Part shown: positions 1 to 11,859 of the stretch, piece after piece
Position numbering within the stretch: position 1 is the first letter of the stretch
Layout of the letters: every line of letters starts with the position of its first letter
Source of the DNA: Vanilla planifolia
Taxonomy: Eukaryota; Streptophyta; Magnoliopsida; Asparagales; Orchidaceae
Assembly (NCBI GenBank): GCA_023846275.1
Contig: JAIUJO010000145.1
Coordinates: 1,075,001-1,139,000, forward strand
Direction: 5' to 3'
Length of the DNA: 64,000 nucleotides
Notes under the pieces: generated by a model
Told to the model about the DNA's origin: nothing
What the model saw: only the letters and a program-made list of their open reading frames with translations
The model's database searches: none
Program-made: the position numbers and the translations under genes

Positions 1-830
1 AATAATGATAGAATGATTGATGAAGACCTTCATCTAGTGTTGCACTAGCAATAATCATGAGTGATGACATATTAAAAGCTTAATTTAAGAAAACAATTAA
101 GAAACACATATTTCAAAAGGCACACTAAAAAAAGTTCCGAAATCAAATAGTTCAAGATTGTAATCTTATTGAGAAATAGGGTTTGTCATTTTGAAGCTCA
201 TAGAAGCTTATAATACAGGGACACCTACATGATTTTAAAAGCTTTCTATTTAGTAAAAAAAAAACCTTTGATTCATTAGAGGTAGTAATGTGAGGTGAGT
301 GTGAACTATATTAAGTTCACTTCAAAAATAATGTCACTTATGAATTCAAGCATATTTACATGGAATTAAACAAATGGTTTTTGTCAAAGAGTACTATAAT
401 GAAATTTGACTTAGCCTATAGCTAAAATTTGGTACTACCTTTGATGATATAGTTGTAAGGCATACAAATTGGTCCTTCATGATAAGGCATTTTCATGTAT
501 AAATTTTGTCAATTTCAATGTTAACAAGAGTTTGTGATGATGCATCATATGAATATATGACGTATAATCTAAAACTATTTCATCCAAATAATAGATTTAA
601 AAAAAATCAAACAATAGAATTTTTTTTATTGTTCAACTCAAAAATTTCTTTTCAAAGCAACCTATATTCAAATATCAAATAATTGAAAATTGAATCGTCA
701 TAGGGGAACATTATCATATCAATTCTTTTTTGCAAGTAATTCACTAGTGAAAATGTCTTCAAACAATAATCAAATGGTAAAGAATCATATTTTCTTAAGT
801 TAATCATATATGATTTGAAGATCATCAAAG
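1..830. repeat. Repeat X, copy 1 (partner at 37,900-38,660)
   Basis: This stretch aligns in the same orientation with 37,900-38,660. Matching landmarks include acctacatgattt, agcatatttacatggaatt, catacaaattggtcctt and gtttgtgatgatgcat, all in the same order and spacing. Similarity stops near 828, where the partner joins directly to sequence equivalent to 9,398 of this window. On the minus strand both copies share short peptide stretches such as ASSQT-VNI and KDQFVC, which hints at a decayed coding region, but I recognise no family. The repeat may begin before the window. Confidence 0.75.
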
Positions 831-3800
831 TTGTTCTCACGCAATGCACAATATGTCTTAAAAAACTATCTCTTCTTTTTTTTTCAAATTTTTCATGCAA
901 TTCTTTAATGGAGAATCATGATCCAACATAAAATACAATATTTGAATTAACTTTACTACATGAAGAACATTCGCCTCAATCATGAACTGATATACAAGAA
1001 AGCTCCAAAAGTGTTTTACAATAAGGTTTTAGTACACATTTCGTATGTATAGAAGACAAAACAAATATTGTAATTTTTAAATAAAATTGTTTCCATATGT
1101 TCATAAGAAATCTTAATAATAATGCTATGAATTCTTCACATAATTTCATCAACTTTAAATCAACATTTTCGAGAAAATATTTGGAAAGAATTTTGGCAAA
1201 ATGAAAATTGTTGACATATCAACATTGGTGTGTACTTGATCTTGAAAAAAAAAGTACAAGAAATTCAAACATTTAAAAGTCTTAAGATATTCAACCATAA
1301 GACCATACTTAACATCCACCCTATATAATTCTATAATATAGACTGCATGACCACTCATGCACTAAACTTGAGTAGAGTGAGAAGGTTTCAGATCGACATT
1401 CTTTTATCAAAAAAATACATTACAAATCCTCTAACAAAAAAAATTGTGATTACCTCAATAACACACTTTTCCCAAGCCTTGGAATAAATCCTTCCAATTT
1501 ATACTAACAACAGGCCTTATTTTTTAACAAAATTTTGTGGCACCATAACTCCTCAATGTAAGGTTGCTAGTCTTTTGTTCATCAGAAAGTCTTTTGTTAG
1601 GATCCTTCCTTGCTCAAAAATAGAGCTAAGGGCTTTTTTAAGAATGTAGTTACAATGAAATTTGGAAAACATTAACCTTAATTTAATTTCATGGATACGT
1701 AATAAATATTGCTAAAATTTTGAGATTAGAAGTTACAAGAGAAAATCATGCGATTCTTAGGTTTTTGAATGAATGAATGTGCTATGTTATAGTAGTACAA
1801 GAATGCACTTGAACAATATCCAAATAAAATATTTCAATTGAAGTCTCAATAAAGACCACCCATTAAATGAAACAATGATAGATGATTGAATACTATTGAA
1901 ATACATCATACTTTCCTTAACCACAATGTGGGAGAAAAATGAGGCATATTTATAAGAATTTTCGTCCTCATAATTTCATCCAAATAGTTTTGTTACAATT
2001 AAGTAAAACTTAGTTGTCCCTCACAATACATAAAAGTCTTCATCAATTTCTTATTCCAAACATATTGTTTGCACAACATAAGCATACCTTACATTACTAA
2101 GATTTACTAGACATGAATATTGACCTATGCTATTGAAGTCATATCACGAAGAGTATTTAACCCTAGAATTCTACTTACTAATGAGATCATACATCCCGTA
2201 TCTCCCATGCATGTTGGCATTGTACATTGCACTACTAAGTAGTACAACTTAGTAGCACAACCCTTTCTTACATGAATGACTCTATTTATCCAAGGCCATC
2301 AAATTTTATGTTTTATACTAAGTATCGTGTATCTTATTAATCATGTATATTTCATGACATTTTCATAACAAATGTTCGCATTAGACATAATCTTTTTTAT
2401 AAATGTAAATTATAATTTTAACTTAATGTTATTCAATTCAAGCAAGTGTCAAAGTCTACCAGATGATGCTTACTTTGTGATATATTTGTACTATAATACA
2501 TTAATGTTTTTGGAACTCTACTACATGAGTGATGCATAAAGCAAACGATCTTATGATAAGTACGATCTAATCTTAACATGAATCTCTTATATAACAAAAT
2601 TATCTTTATTGTTCAAATGGATTTAATATTATCTAGATAACTTTGCGACTGATATGATGAATAATAATGAGACAATTAATAAGTTCCTTATGCAATCCAT
2701 GAAAAAGTGCATTTAAAAATATAATTTATCAATTTAGGGTTATCTTATAAAAATTTATCTAATCTTGACACATACATCTAATTATAACTTTCATCTTATT
2801 TCTTGCACAAAAGATTCTTATGAATTATATTGATGTGCATCTATGAGGTCTTAGTTTTATAAGATAGCACTAATACAATGTCTACTATTGGCTCACCATT
2901 GGGCCCCATTAGATTCTTTGATGCCAACTATTAGTTTGAGGTCATTATGATACTTTTTTTAAGGCTTGAAATTCAACTCACTAGATGTCATAGATCAAAA
3001 CCCAAGATGCAGGTGAATTTTGAATTATTTGATTTTTTAAATACTTTTGTAGAGCATTGCAATGGATTACCAAACATTACATGGAATGAATAAAACAATT
3101 GAAGAATTGAAAACTAAGAAAGACAAATATGTACTAAAGAGAAGTGCTCGCCAAATATGACATGGTTTACCTAACAAAACCATGCACTTTATCGACCCTT
3201 AAATTATCAAGCTTTAGAAAGTGAAGTATTACTAAAGTCTAGAGCAAGAACGTAGTGGGCTATGAAAAACATTTTATCCTTTTTCAAATTTTACAATTGA
3301 AATAAAAATTTAGGTTGAGTATTAAAATATGTACATTTTCTTTTACCCATATGTAGTATTTGTTGTTGTAGTAAGTTTATAGTTTAGCCTTGTAATCAAA
3401 TTGTTATCATTATCTTTGTTGGATGTTTACTTCAATGTTTGAGCATAATGTGATAGTTTCTATACTAATTAGTAAGCTAAACGTTATACTTCTTTGTAAG
3501 TTTGTTAACCTTATTAGAAAATTCACTCCCTTCAATGTTTTTTTCAATGTTCAACAGACTATACACTTTATTTTCTAATGAGCTTCTTATAGAAATGTAG
3601 GTTTAGCTCAAGTTTCACTCTCATTCATTATATGATTTGACCTTCATTAAAAAATGCCATCATATTGAACATTGTTTTATATGTTTTGCCTCTTACCAAA
3701 TGAGTGAACATCTACAATAATTTCAATTGGGCTTAGCTTACAAAAATCATTCAATTTCTTGTCATCATCAAGAAGAAACCATTACGTCATCCACCAAATC

Positions 3801-3894
3801 TTTTGAATTTAGGTGGCCCTCTCCCTAGAGATATGTTTGGGCTTGAATATTAACATTTTTATGAGATATTTATAAGGCTTAAACTATAACCTCA
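831..3894. other. No recognised feature
   Basis: AT-rich sequence with only short chance-length open frames. I found no conserved domain, no repeat partner elsewhere in the window and no primer-binding site. It lies between repeat X and the left LTR of EL1 and is absent from the second X copy at 37,900-38,660. It is therefore either an insertion here or was deleted there. Confidence 0.5.
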
Positions 3895-4720
3895 TGTAGG
3901 ATGATATGCTAAACTTATTTTTAGCTTATGAATAATTGAGAAGTGCTAAGGGACTAGGAATATATTCAGACAGAGGCTTACCCCAATGGCAATATAGGTT
4001 TAGAATTTTAAATTTTAGGAATGTGGGATAAGTAAATTCTTTCATAAAGGACAAAGACTTGCACTAATAATTAACATGACAGAAAACAACCTAGAGAAAA
4101 AATAATTTTAAGAATTCACACCATGAATTCTCACGAGGCGGTGAAGTAGTAAGGTAGATACAGAAGTGAAGTTCTTGGAATACCAAGCAAGAAAATCACT
4201 TATTTAGTTAGATAAACTTGAAAGTTGGACTTAGTTATTAGTCTTTCCAAAATTTGAGATAAAGTGACTAAGAACTTTCTAAGTGACTTGATGCTTTTGT
4301 GGATGCTATATAATGAGTTGAGGTCTCCACTTTTCAGCCATTTGCTATCCTTCTCAAGGAACCTCTAGAAATATTTTATTGGATTGAATGCTTATGGCAT
4401 TGTGTTATCAATCAAGATTATGGACAATACTTTGTTACTTTATTCAAGTTGCAATACTTAAAACATGGTTGAGATGGCTTTGTGTGTTGGTTTGGGTATG
4501 GGAATCTAGAACGATGCCTTACACTAAATTTGGTGCTAAAAATATCTAAAAAGCTATAAATTGATCTAGAAATAACATAAACTAAAGTGTATGTATAAAT
4601 ATCTACACAAACTAATGAGAAGCAAACTAAAACGTTAAATAAAAATTGGTCAACCATAATTGACCATACTTATGATATTGATGACAGAGATTAATGGGAA
4701 GTAGAGAGATAAATCTTAGA
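3895..4720 (-). repeat. EL1 left LTR (3' LTR on the minus strand)
   Basis: Aligns with 9,628-10,340 and 38,903-39,570. Shared landmarks in order are tgatatgctaaa, ggc-tacccaa-gg, gtgaagt-acaaggta, gttctt-gaat, aagaaaatcact and gatgcttttgtg-at. The left edge is probably at 3,895-3,902, where the three copies start to match. The right edge is uncertain because matching fades after about 4,560. Polyprotein remnants begin near 4,780. Confidence 0.78.
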
Positions 4721-4779
4721 ACAACTTTTAATTTGAATAAGAATAGTACACCTCCAAGTTGAACTTCTAAGTGAAGCAT

Positions 4780-5080
4780 AGGATTCTACTACATCACTTT
4801 TGTTAGGTGCTAAAGAGCTCAACTCAATGCAGCTATATTAAAATATCTGCTACTTCTTTAACATCTCTATATTTAGGTAATGAAACTCTTATCTAGTAAT
4901 TCAATAATCATTTAATATAGGATGGCTTCACCAACTTATCAAAAACCTAATTGTGCCTTGTTCTATGTCAAAATTGTTTAATTATCTATGATTTGCTCAA
5001 CTTGGCCACCAAGTTGCTTGGTGCAACTAAATATATTGGTTGGATAGATTTATTTGGCTATAGTACTGAAGGATTGAAAG
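4780..5080 (-). pseudogene. EL1 probable chromodomain remnant
   Basis: This follows the integrase C-terminus on the minus strand, where chromoviruses carry a chromodomain that guides integration to chromatin. A readable piece ending in SLPKYRDVKEVADIL resembles the last helix of such domains, where typical versions have a W-F-x-D-V-I-E-E-F/Y-L pattern. The aromatic cage strands upstream are too broken by stops and frameshifts to call. The assignment rests mainly on position and on the clearer domain in EL2. An integrase C-terminal tail without a chromodomain is the alternative. Confidence 0.5.
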
Positions 5081-6150
5081 GCTAACTTTTTATTAGGCAT
5101 GGTTCTCTTTCAAGAAAAATATCCTTAATATTAAAGATTTTGTTAGTTTCATGATCTTTAGTTAAATCAAAAGCATACATGTTGATGCCTAATCTTTTTT
5201 ACAATTCTAAAGTTCTAACATCGTGGGTATTTAATTTTCTTAAAGTTCATAATAGGAAACTCTTACAACTCACAGAGATTATTACATAGTCACCCTTAAA
5301 AACTTTTCGAGATTTCTTATGAGCATCTACTAGTACTTCATATATTTTAATGTTTTTTAATAATATGTCAACATGATACTAAAATATGACGACTAAAAGA
5401 CTCAAGCCCATTGTCTTATTTTTTTATGAAAATTTAGTGGATAGCAATAAATGATCCTTGGTTGAAATATGTTCCATTATTAAGCTATGAAGAGGATTAA
5501 TGAAGCTTCAATTTACTACTTCTATTTACACATCAATCTAGCATGTTAAGCTAATAAAAGCTTATGTGTAACTCCCATTAGGAGACAAAGTCATTTCTAA
5601 AAATTTTTTAATAAAGCTAATATCAGAATCTAAATAATTATTTAAGTTAATCCATATAATTTCACAACTTAATCAAGAAATATCTTTATAATATGTGAGA
5701 TAAATTATGTCTTATGGTAGTATATGAAATGAGCCATTTTAAAAATCTATCAACAGCTACAAATTTGAAATCAATCTTTTTATTGTTTTTGGGTCATCAG
5801 AACACAAAGTCCATAATATATATTCCAATGGTCATTATGGAATAAGTAATGGTGTATATGAACTTTGGCAATGACTACTTAATTTAGCTATGACATAAGT
5901 TCTAGATAAGTAGTCAATGTAGCTTGTTTGGTAATCATGGATAATACAATGGATTAGCTACCTCTCTTATAGTTTGCCTCGAAAAAAATGCACCATTATA
6001 CCTCTAGTATGTATTTGCTAGATAGAAAAATTATTAAGAGATGCATGGCGAATTCAAATTATGATCCATTTAAAAAACAATTTTTCAAATAATAATCCCC
6101 AAAAATGTATTAGGAAAACTATTTCCTTCTTGATGATATGACCTAGGTCC
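5080..6150 (-). pseudogene. EL1 integrase remnant
   Basis: Retroviral-type integrase (DDE family), which inserts the cDNA copy into the chromosome. On the minus strand MDFV, the strand carrying the first catalytic Asp, survives at 5,803-5,814. It is followed, after a tract holding two stops, by FVAVDRF and, in another frame, KMAHFI. Further on, IEVVN-SF near 5,520 matches the family's TEVVNRSL block. The C-terminal part near 5,105-5,205 is well preserved in one frame (GINMYAFDL then NKIFNIKDIF) and matches the A-Y-x-x-D-L-P ... T-F-N-V-x-D-L pattern of gypsy integrases. Many stops and several frameshifts make it non-functional. Its neighbours are RNase H upstream and a probable chromodomain downstream. 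Confidence 0.85.
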
Positions 6151-6940
6151 TAACAATCACTATGCAAATTTTTAACACGTTGAAATCTAGGAACTCTTAC
6201 TCTTTTTTGAAAATTAAAAAAAACATGATGACTTAATGCATTTGCTACTTTATTCTCCACTAGTACGTTATGTTTTAAAGAAATAGTTAATTCTTGTAAA
6301 TATTCAAATCGTTTATCATGTTGATGACTGAAATTCATTTGACCAAAATACAGAATATGATAGATTAAATGTCTTTATTTTGAGTGCATCATGACTAAAA
6401 CAAAAGTACAAATTCTTGGGGCAATATATAGTGTCTCCAATTTTAATGTATAAACAACCCCATAATCTTATTTTGCATAATAGTATTTCTTCCTTTTTTC
6501 CATTAAAGTTTTACTATTAAACGTGATAAGAGGACAACTTTTACTCCAAATTCCACTAATGCCAACTCTGCAAGCATAAGCATCTTCAAAGGGTTGAAAA
6601 GTCTAGTAATCTAAAGGCTCATGCTTGAGTCATGGCTTCTTTTAGTTTTGCAAAGCTACTTTTACTACTTTTGCCAAGTTAAACCCACCACTTTTAACAC
6701 AATATATAATTAATGCTACAATCATGCTAAGTCCTCACATGATCTATCGAGAAAAAGAGGCTCAGCCATGAAAGCTATGAACTTAACATAAATTTGTTCG
6801 AGTTGGCCATCCAATGATGTATTTTACCAGTTTAGGATTATTAATTAGTTTTTCTTTTGGAACTATAAAACCATTGAATGACATTCTTTCCATAAAAAGT
6901 AACAAATTTAATACATAGCAAATAAATGTTGTTTGTGTAA
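6150..6940 (-). pseudogene. EL1 connection and RNase H remnant
   Basis: RNase H degrades the RNA strand of the RNA/DNA hybrid during replication. On the minus strand the block near the end of RNase H is very clear: an open stretch at 6,150-6,338 reads ENKVANALSHH, matching the gypsy ENxVADALSRR motif, followed by a V-P-x-F-x-x-x-K-x-L piece that leads into integrase. Upstream, CPKNLYFCFSHDALK near 6,375-6,420 matches the LPKEFVLYSDHQALK pattern, with the catalytic Asp read as His. The KLKEAMTQA piece near 6,640 matches the connection domain. Stops are frequent. Confidence 0.85.
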
Positions 6941-7620
6941 TGTAGTGCATACATGTTTAAGACATCCTAACAATTCAAATGTGCTGCGCCTATAAACTAA
7001 TATATAATGATAGTAGAAAACTATAAAATGACCAAGATAAGGGCACAAAACCTAAGTCATAAATCTCATAAATAAGCTTGGTGCATTGCACAATATTAAT
7101 GACATCATAACCACTCATATAGTCCATCTATTGTTTTACAAGTACTCTTACATTGATCACAAAAAAGTTTCTAACATGATAGTATCAACTTTTGAGATCT
7201 TTTTTTATAAAATATGGTTGCTCCTCCAATTTGAATTAACAATTCATAGAGCTTGTGAAATGGAAATCTATACTTAATCAATTTTTGTTAATGACATTAC
7301 TACCTATGTACAAGCACGAAGTTTCATCATTTTTTTGGAGAAAACAAAGTGAGGTCAGCACATGCTCTAATACTATTCATAATAAATTTCTTTTGAATGA
7401 CCACATTTACTTATCAAATAAGTTCTATTTGATAGAATAGATTTATTTAATAATTTAGTAAATGTGACAGTGAAGTATTAGGAAGCAGATTAATAGCATG
7501 TTAAATATCTCTTAATACTTGGACTGTGTTTAGCAAGTCAGAAGGGAACACCTTCACAAATTCTTTTAACAAGAGTTACACTATAGCTGGTTTGGTGGTT
7601 ATATTAGTAGGGACTTCTTA
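6940..7620 (-). pseudogene. EL1 reverse transcriptase remnant
   Basis: RNA-dependent DNA polymerase of the Ty3/gypsy polyprotein. In minus-strand order I read LLKEFVKVFPSDLL, then VLRDI-HAINLLPNTSL, then SPKK, then KYRFPFHKLYELL, then KTIDGLYEWL. These match the family's conserved blocks in order and spacing. The catalytic box expected as Y-x-D-D lies at 7,021-7,050 and reads ALILVIL, so both active-site aspartates are gone. Together with repeated stops, this shows a dead gene. It is flanked by gag upstream and RNase H downstream, as expected for one polyprotein. Confidence 0.88.
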
Positions 7621-8309
7621 AATATTTACAAACTAGATAACTTCACCATTAGTTATATCCCTCATAATCTAAACTAGTGAAATGACAAACTACATTTATT
7701 TTCTCGTTATCTTTTTTAAGAGTATTTGGGCTAGAAAATCTTTTTGAGGGAGGTAAAAGCAATTGCGTGATCTTTGCTCCTTCTTATCCAAAAGTCCATG
7801 TATTTTCTCTTTGATATAAGGTAACATCTAAGTTGAATAACCAAGGCCTTTTTAAAATAAGGCCATCTAATTATATTGTGATAACATTATACCATAATTC
7901 CTTAAAATATTGATTAAACTTTAACGTAACACAACAATGTTTTTGTAAATTCATGTTTTGTTGATTGAAGATATTGTGTGTGGTTTGAGATGGTCTACAA
8001 ATGTTTAACTAATCTTTTTGGTAGCATTCTATGATATGATATAGATACAATTATTATGATCTATAATAATCTTGTTATGTTGGTCTTTAATTCTAATGAT
8101 GGTGCAAAAGATTTTAGTTTGTGACCAATTTTTAGTTATTTCTAGTTTAATAAAACTACATCTCACAATAGTTATAGGTGACGCAATATATTAAATTCTT
8201 TAATCTAATGCTTGAAATTGTACTTCAACGTCCTTATCTAGCTATATAACCTCCTTTAAAATAACTTTAATGCTTTCTTTAATGCCTTTTTTTATGTTTA
8301 TGTGTAGCA
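7621..8309 (-). other. EL1 expected protease region, not resolved
   Basis: This lies between the gag zinc knuckle and RT on the minus strand, where gypsy elements encode the aspartic protease. I did not find a D-T/S-G triad. The length is suitable, so decay or a small deletion is the likely reason. Confidence 0.4.
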
Positions 8310-9254
8310 CTCTCTTAGGATATTAGGTTATGAAATGCTCTTTCTTGTGACATTGATAACACTCTACTATGGAAGTAGTGACAGTCGATCTAAGGGTTGA
8401 ATTTAATGAGCTAGTAGTATTGGTGATGAAACACAATTTGTTTATAGACTAGAAATAATAGAACAGTGGAAGTAGTGATATGCATTTTTGGATAGGAAGT
8501 GGTCAAAGGAATGTAACTCTTATAAGTGATTGATATTCTAAATCATAAGCTACTTCATATAGCTTTTCTAAACTAATAATATTTCATAAGTATTACTTAA
8601 TTGAATAGTCACCCTAAGCCTAACTCAAAATCATAATAATATTACTTCATCATGTTCCTAGACTCCACAATAAGCATATAACCCTCAAATTTGGCAATTT
8701 ATTTGGTTGATGCCTTTCAACCTTAAGATAAATGTTGTTATTTATCCAAAATTTCACTAAAATAAGAAGTGAGTAAATATTTAGCTTGCAAGAAATTTTT
8801 GATCTCTTCCCATGATTGAGGTAATTCTCACTTATTAGAAAATTACTTTTTTAATGTGTGAATAAATAATCTACCATTTTATATGAGCCTAACTTTTTGC
8901 AAATTGATACTATTGATGCTTACTAAGACCATACCATTGAAAATAATGTTGCTTTCTCATTTTCCAAATTTTATATGCTTAAGGGTCTAAACTACCATCA
9001 AATGTTGCAACTCCTATTTTAACCATGTTAACCTAATGATCATTATCCCTGCAATCTTAGTTATCTTTGGTATATGGCATAGCTTGACACCTAAGTCGAC
9101 ATTCTTGGTTAGGTTCGTTTTCAAAAGATATTTCCTTCACTTCAGAGTCACTTATCATAGGCCAACTTAACCAATGGGTTCCACCCCATTTATTTTCATT
9201 ACAATGTTCCAATTGCTCTATGCATTTTACTAAGTTAGCTCTCAACTCTTGCAT
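8310..9254 (-). pseudogene. EL1 gag remnant with CCHC zinc knuckle
   Basis: Gag forms the particle that packages element RNA. The likely start region reads MQELRANLVKCIEQLEHCNE, beginning at 9,254 on the minus strand. Next comes the retrotransposon gag domain: GVATFDGSLDP near 9,010, then QHYFQWYGLS, QFAK and, near 8,800, SWEEIKNFLQAKY (after a frameshift), which match the usual F-x-G-x-L-D-P ... Y-F-D-W-Y ... W-E-E-M-K blocks. A zinc knuckle at 8,317-8,361 reads CYQCHKKEHFIT, then a stop codon and Tyr-Pro. C, C and H are kept but the final Cys is lost. Frameshifts and stops interrupt it throughout. Confidence 0.83.
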
Positions 9255-9613
9255 AGAATGAATTTCTTCTATAATACATGTTGTATAATTAGGCCCATAT
9301 ATGCTGGACTAGTTGATAATTAGACATTTCATAATATTTTGTAGACCTACGAGGCATAAACAATTGGGTTTTTAAAAAAAATATAATTTGAGATAATAAA
9401 GATAAAGTAAAACAAAAAATCATAAAATGTAAGAGTAAAAAAGCATATAAATAAATATATGTTGTTGCTTTGGACTTGAAAATTAGATTTTTTAGTTGTT
9501 TTTTTCTTTTTCATATAATGTTTAATAAATTTTAGATCTTAAAAATGTATGAAATTAAAAGATTTTAACTTAATGTTAAATTAAAAATTATACAAAGTTC
9601 ATATAACTAACCA

Positions 9614-9627
9614 TCCTTTAATACTAA
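9614..9627 (-). other. EL1 degraded primer-binding site
   Basis: The plus strand reads cctttaatactaag, the complement of a decayed tggtatcagagc (initiator tRNA-Met type) site, immediately inside the right LTR. The second copy at 38,889-38,900 reads ccttaataccaa, which is closer to canonical. Its position between LTR and gag is as expected for the 5' end of a minus-strand element. Confidence 0.6.
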
Positions 9628-10340
9628 GATAATTTATGATGATATATTAAATCTTATTTTTTGGTCATTGATAATTGAAAAGTTCATAGGTTCATGCAAC
9701 ATAATATTATAAAGGCCTACCCAAAGGTGCTATTGGTTTACAATAACAAATCAAAATATCATTACACAAGCAGAAACTTCCTTGCAAACTTAAAAATACA
9801 CTGATCATTAACACAAGGGATGTTAACGTAAAAAAATGTTGTTTTAATGACCAACATCCAAAATATTCAAGTTAGTGGTGAAGTGACAAGGTACACAAGT
9901 GGAGTTCTTAGAATGCTAGATAAGAAAATCACTTGTTCATTAAGACACATTAGAAATTTTTATGAGATGATTAATTTCTTAATAGTTAAGGTTAATTGAT
10001 TAAGAGAATTTTTAGAGATTTGATGCTTTTGTGAATATTGAATAATATGTTATGATCTCTTTTTTTCAAGCCTTTCGCTCTCCTTCTTAGGTTACCTTTA
10101 GAATCACATTGTTATGTTGAATATACACAACACGTTTCTATTAAATTAACTTAATGGTAGCAATTTATTGTTTCATCCAAATTAGATAACTAACAATATT
10201 GTAAGAATCAATATTTATAGAGATCTTAATGCTATAATGATAATTTGTTAGCCTAGGAAACAAAAGGATATTATTGGAATATCGTAGAAAAAATATTAGA
10301 AATATAAGGTGCATTTTTCAAATCGAAAAAGTCCTCACAA
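9628..10340 (-). repeat. EL1 right LTR (5' LTR on the minus strand)
   Basis: Partner of 3,895-4,720, and also of the lone copy at 38,903-39,570. It matches the lone copy better and over a longer range than the left LTR: homology with 38,660-39,570 begins at 9,398, inside the element's 5' untranslated region, and runs to about 10,340. A stretch of about 60 bp at 9,847-9,905 is present here and in the left LTR but missing from the 39,1xx copy, so it was deleted there. Confidence 0.78.
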
Positions 10341-11859
10341 ATTTGAAAAAAACATAGCATGAATTCAGCAAAACATTTTCCTTAAAATGAAGCAAAATTT
10401 TTTTGGCATAAGAAACTCACTAATTGACATGTGCATTTTTAGTTTCGGTGTAGTGTAAGGCAATGATGCCACTTACATGATTAGTGTCGCACAGGTGAAG
10501 AGATATACTCACAACTAAAGTCTAATTTGTTGGTCAACATGGCTTAACAGGTCGACATGTGTTCATAGGTTAGGAAATTTGATGGATTACAGATCAACTC
10601 TGGTTAATGATTCTTGTGCAAACAAACTAAGCAGGACACACAAATCAACACAAGTAGTGGTAAAGGTGAAAGGCTACAACGGGTAGTAGCAAAAAGCAAC
10701 CCAACAATCAATTTTAAGCCTTTTTAAAGTCATTTTGAAATAATATTTTTGGCTAATAAATTACCATACCAATATAAGGATATCCTAGATAGAATTTAAA
10801 GCTATAAGTGTGAAAAGAAACCAATCAATCTCCAATTGACTTAAACTAAGTTATAAATACAAACTGCTTAAATATTTTTAAAAAAAATTAAAAAGTGTGA
10901 TAAATAAGAATTAATTGTTGAAGTTGAGGTGCCAAGCTTGGAAAGGCCTTAAATCTTAGTAGACTTGCATGTCTCCAAGTAGACTATCTCCAAGTAGACT
11001 ATCTGTATGATGCATGGAATGCTACTATGTCACAACCTTACTAATGTTTTTTAAAAGATAGAGCATAACTACTCGATGACTTTTTTAATAAGAGAAGTCT
11101 TACTTATTGTTTAATTCTAAAGTAAAAAAAATTCCAAAATGTCCTCTTGAATGATGAAATAATGTCTAATTTTGTTAAACATGATGTTTGGCATGATATG
11201 AATGTAGATATCAAAAACTTATATAATTTTTTTAAGCTATGTTGCCGATATAAATGATCCCCATAACCTCCATAACAATGTGCATGGCTCTATTGCTGAC
11301 AATGAGAAATTTTGAGGTTTTCAACACTTTGAATAATTAAATGATGATATACAATTTCCTTAGCAGCTAATTATATTAATCATAAGTTATATAGCTCTAT
11401 TTATATTTATTATAAGTTTTTAATATTCCTAAAATCATTAAATTAACTTTTTCTCCATTTTAAGATGTAAACCATTTTGCAACCTTTTCTTTTATGAAAA
11501 AATATTACTACAAATTAGAGGTCACATTAATTATAGTTTATTACTTAAAATGCGTTATTATTTTTATTAAAACTTCTAAAGCCTACTATTGATATGTTTG
11601 TGATGATGACCATCCATAAGCTTTTGTTGTGTTGATGCACATGAATGTCTATGCAAACTAAATACTATTCAGTCATTTGGAGTGTCTCATTGAAGTATCA
11701 TTATTTCCAATTCAATTTATAGGCTAGAATGAGTCAAATGCAAAGGGGTATCTATAGTGACTATGATTGATACCACATAAGTTGTGCATTGAAATTGCAT
11801 AAGCACACATAATAATGTAATGATTTACCATGGTTTAAGGAACTATCATATTATATGAT
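10341..11859. other. No recognised feature; inserted relative to the second copy
   Basis: This sequence separates the EL1 LTR from repeat Z and is absent, or replaced by only about 170 bases, at the corresponding place near 39,570-39,740. The part 10,430-10,700 is less AT-rich and LTR-like in texture, with several tcgacatg and ggtcaacatg runs. I found no partner for it in the window and no coding signal. Confidence 0.45.

Larger units (their letters stand above)
3895..10340 (-). mobile_element. EL1: decayed Ty3/gypsy chromovirus retrotransposon
   Basis: This is an old LTR retrotransposon read on the minus strand. From its 5' end (right) it shows an LTR, a degraded primer-binding site, gag with a CCHC knuckle, reverse transcriptase, RNase H, integrase, a probable chromodomain, and a second LTR. 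RT-RNase H-integrase order defines Ty3/gypsy (Metaviridae). The gag style and a probable C-terminal chromodomain point to the chromovirus branch. Every domain is interrupted by stops and frameshifts, and the catalytic RT aspartates are replaced. The two LTRs share order and motifs but are clearly diverged, so the insertion is old. It cannot be autonomous. Confidence 0.88.

Noticed and set aside
10430..10480. Apparent inverted match of gtagtgtaaggca-gat to tgccttacacta near 4,515
   Set aside because: Only about a dozen bases agree and flanks do not align, so chance cannot be excluded.
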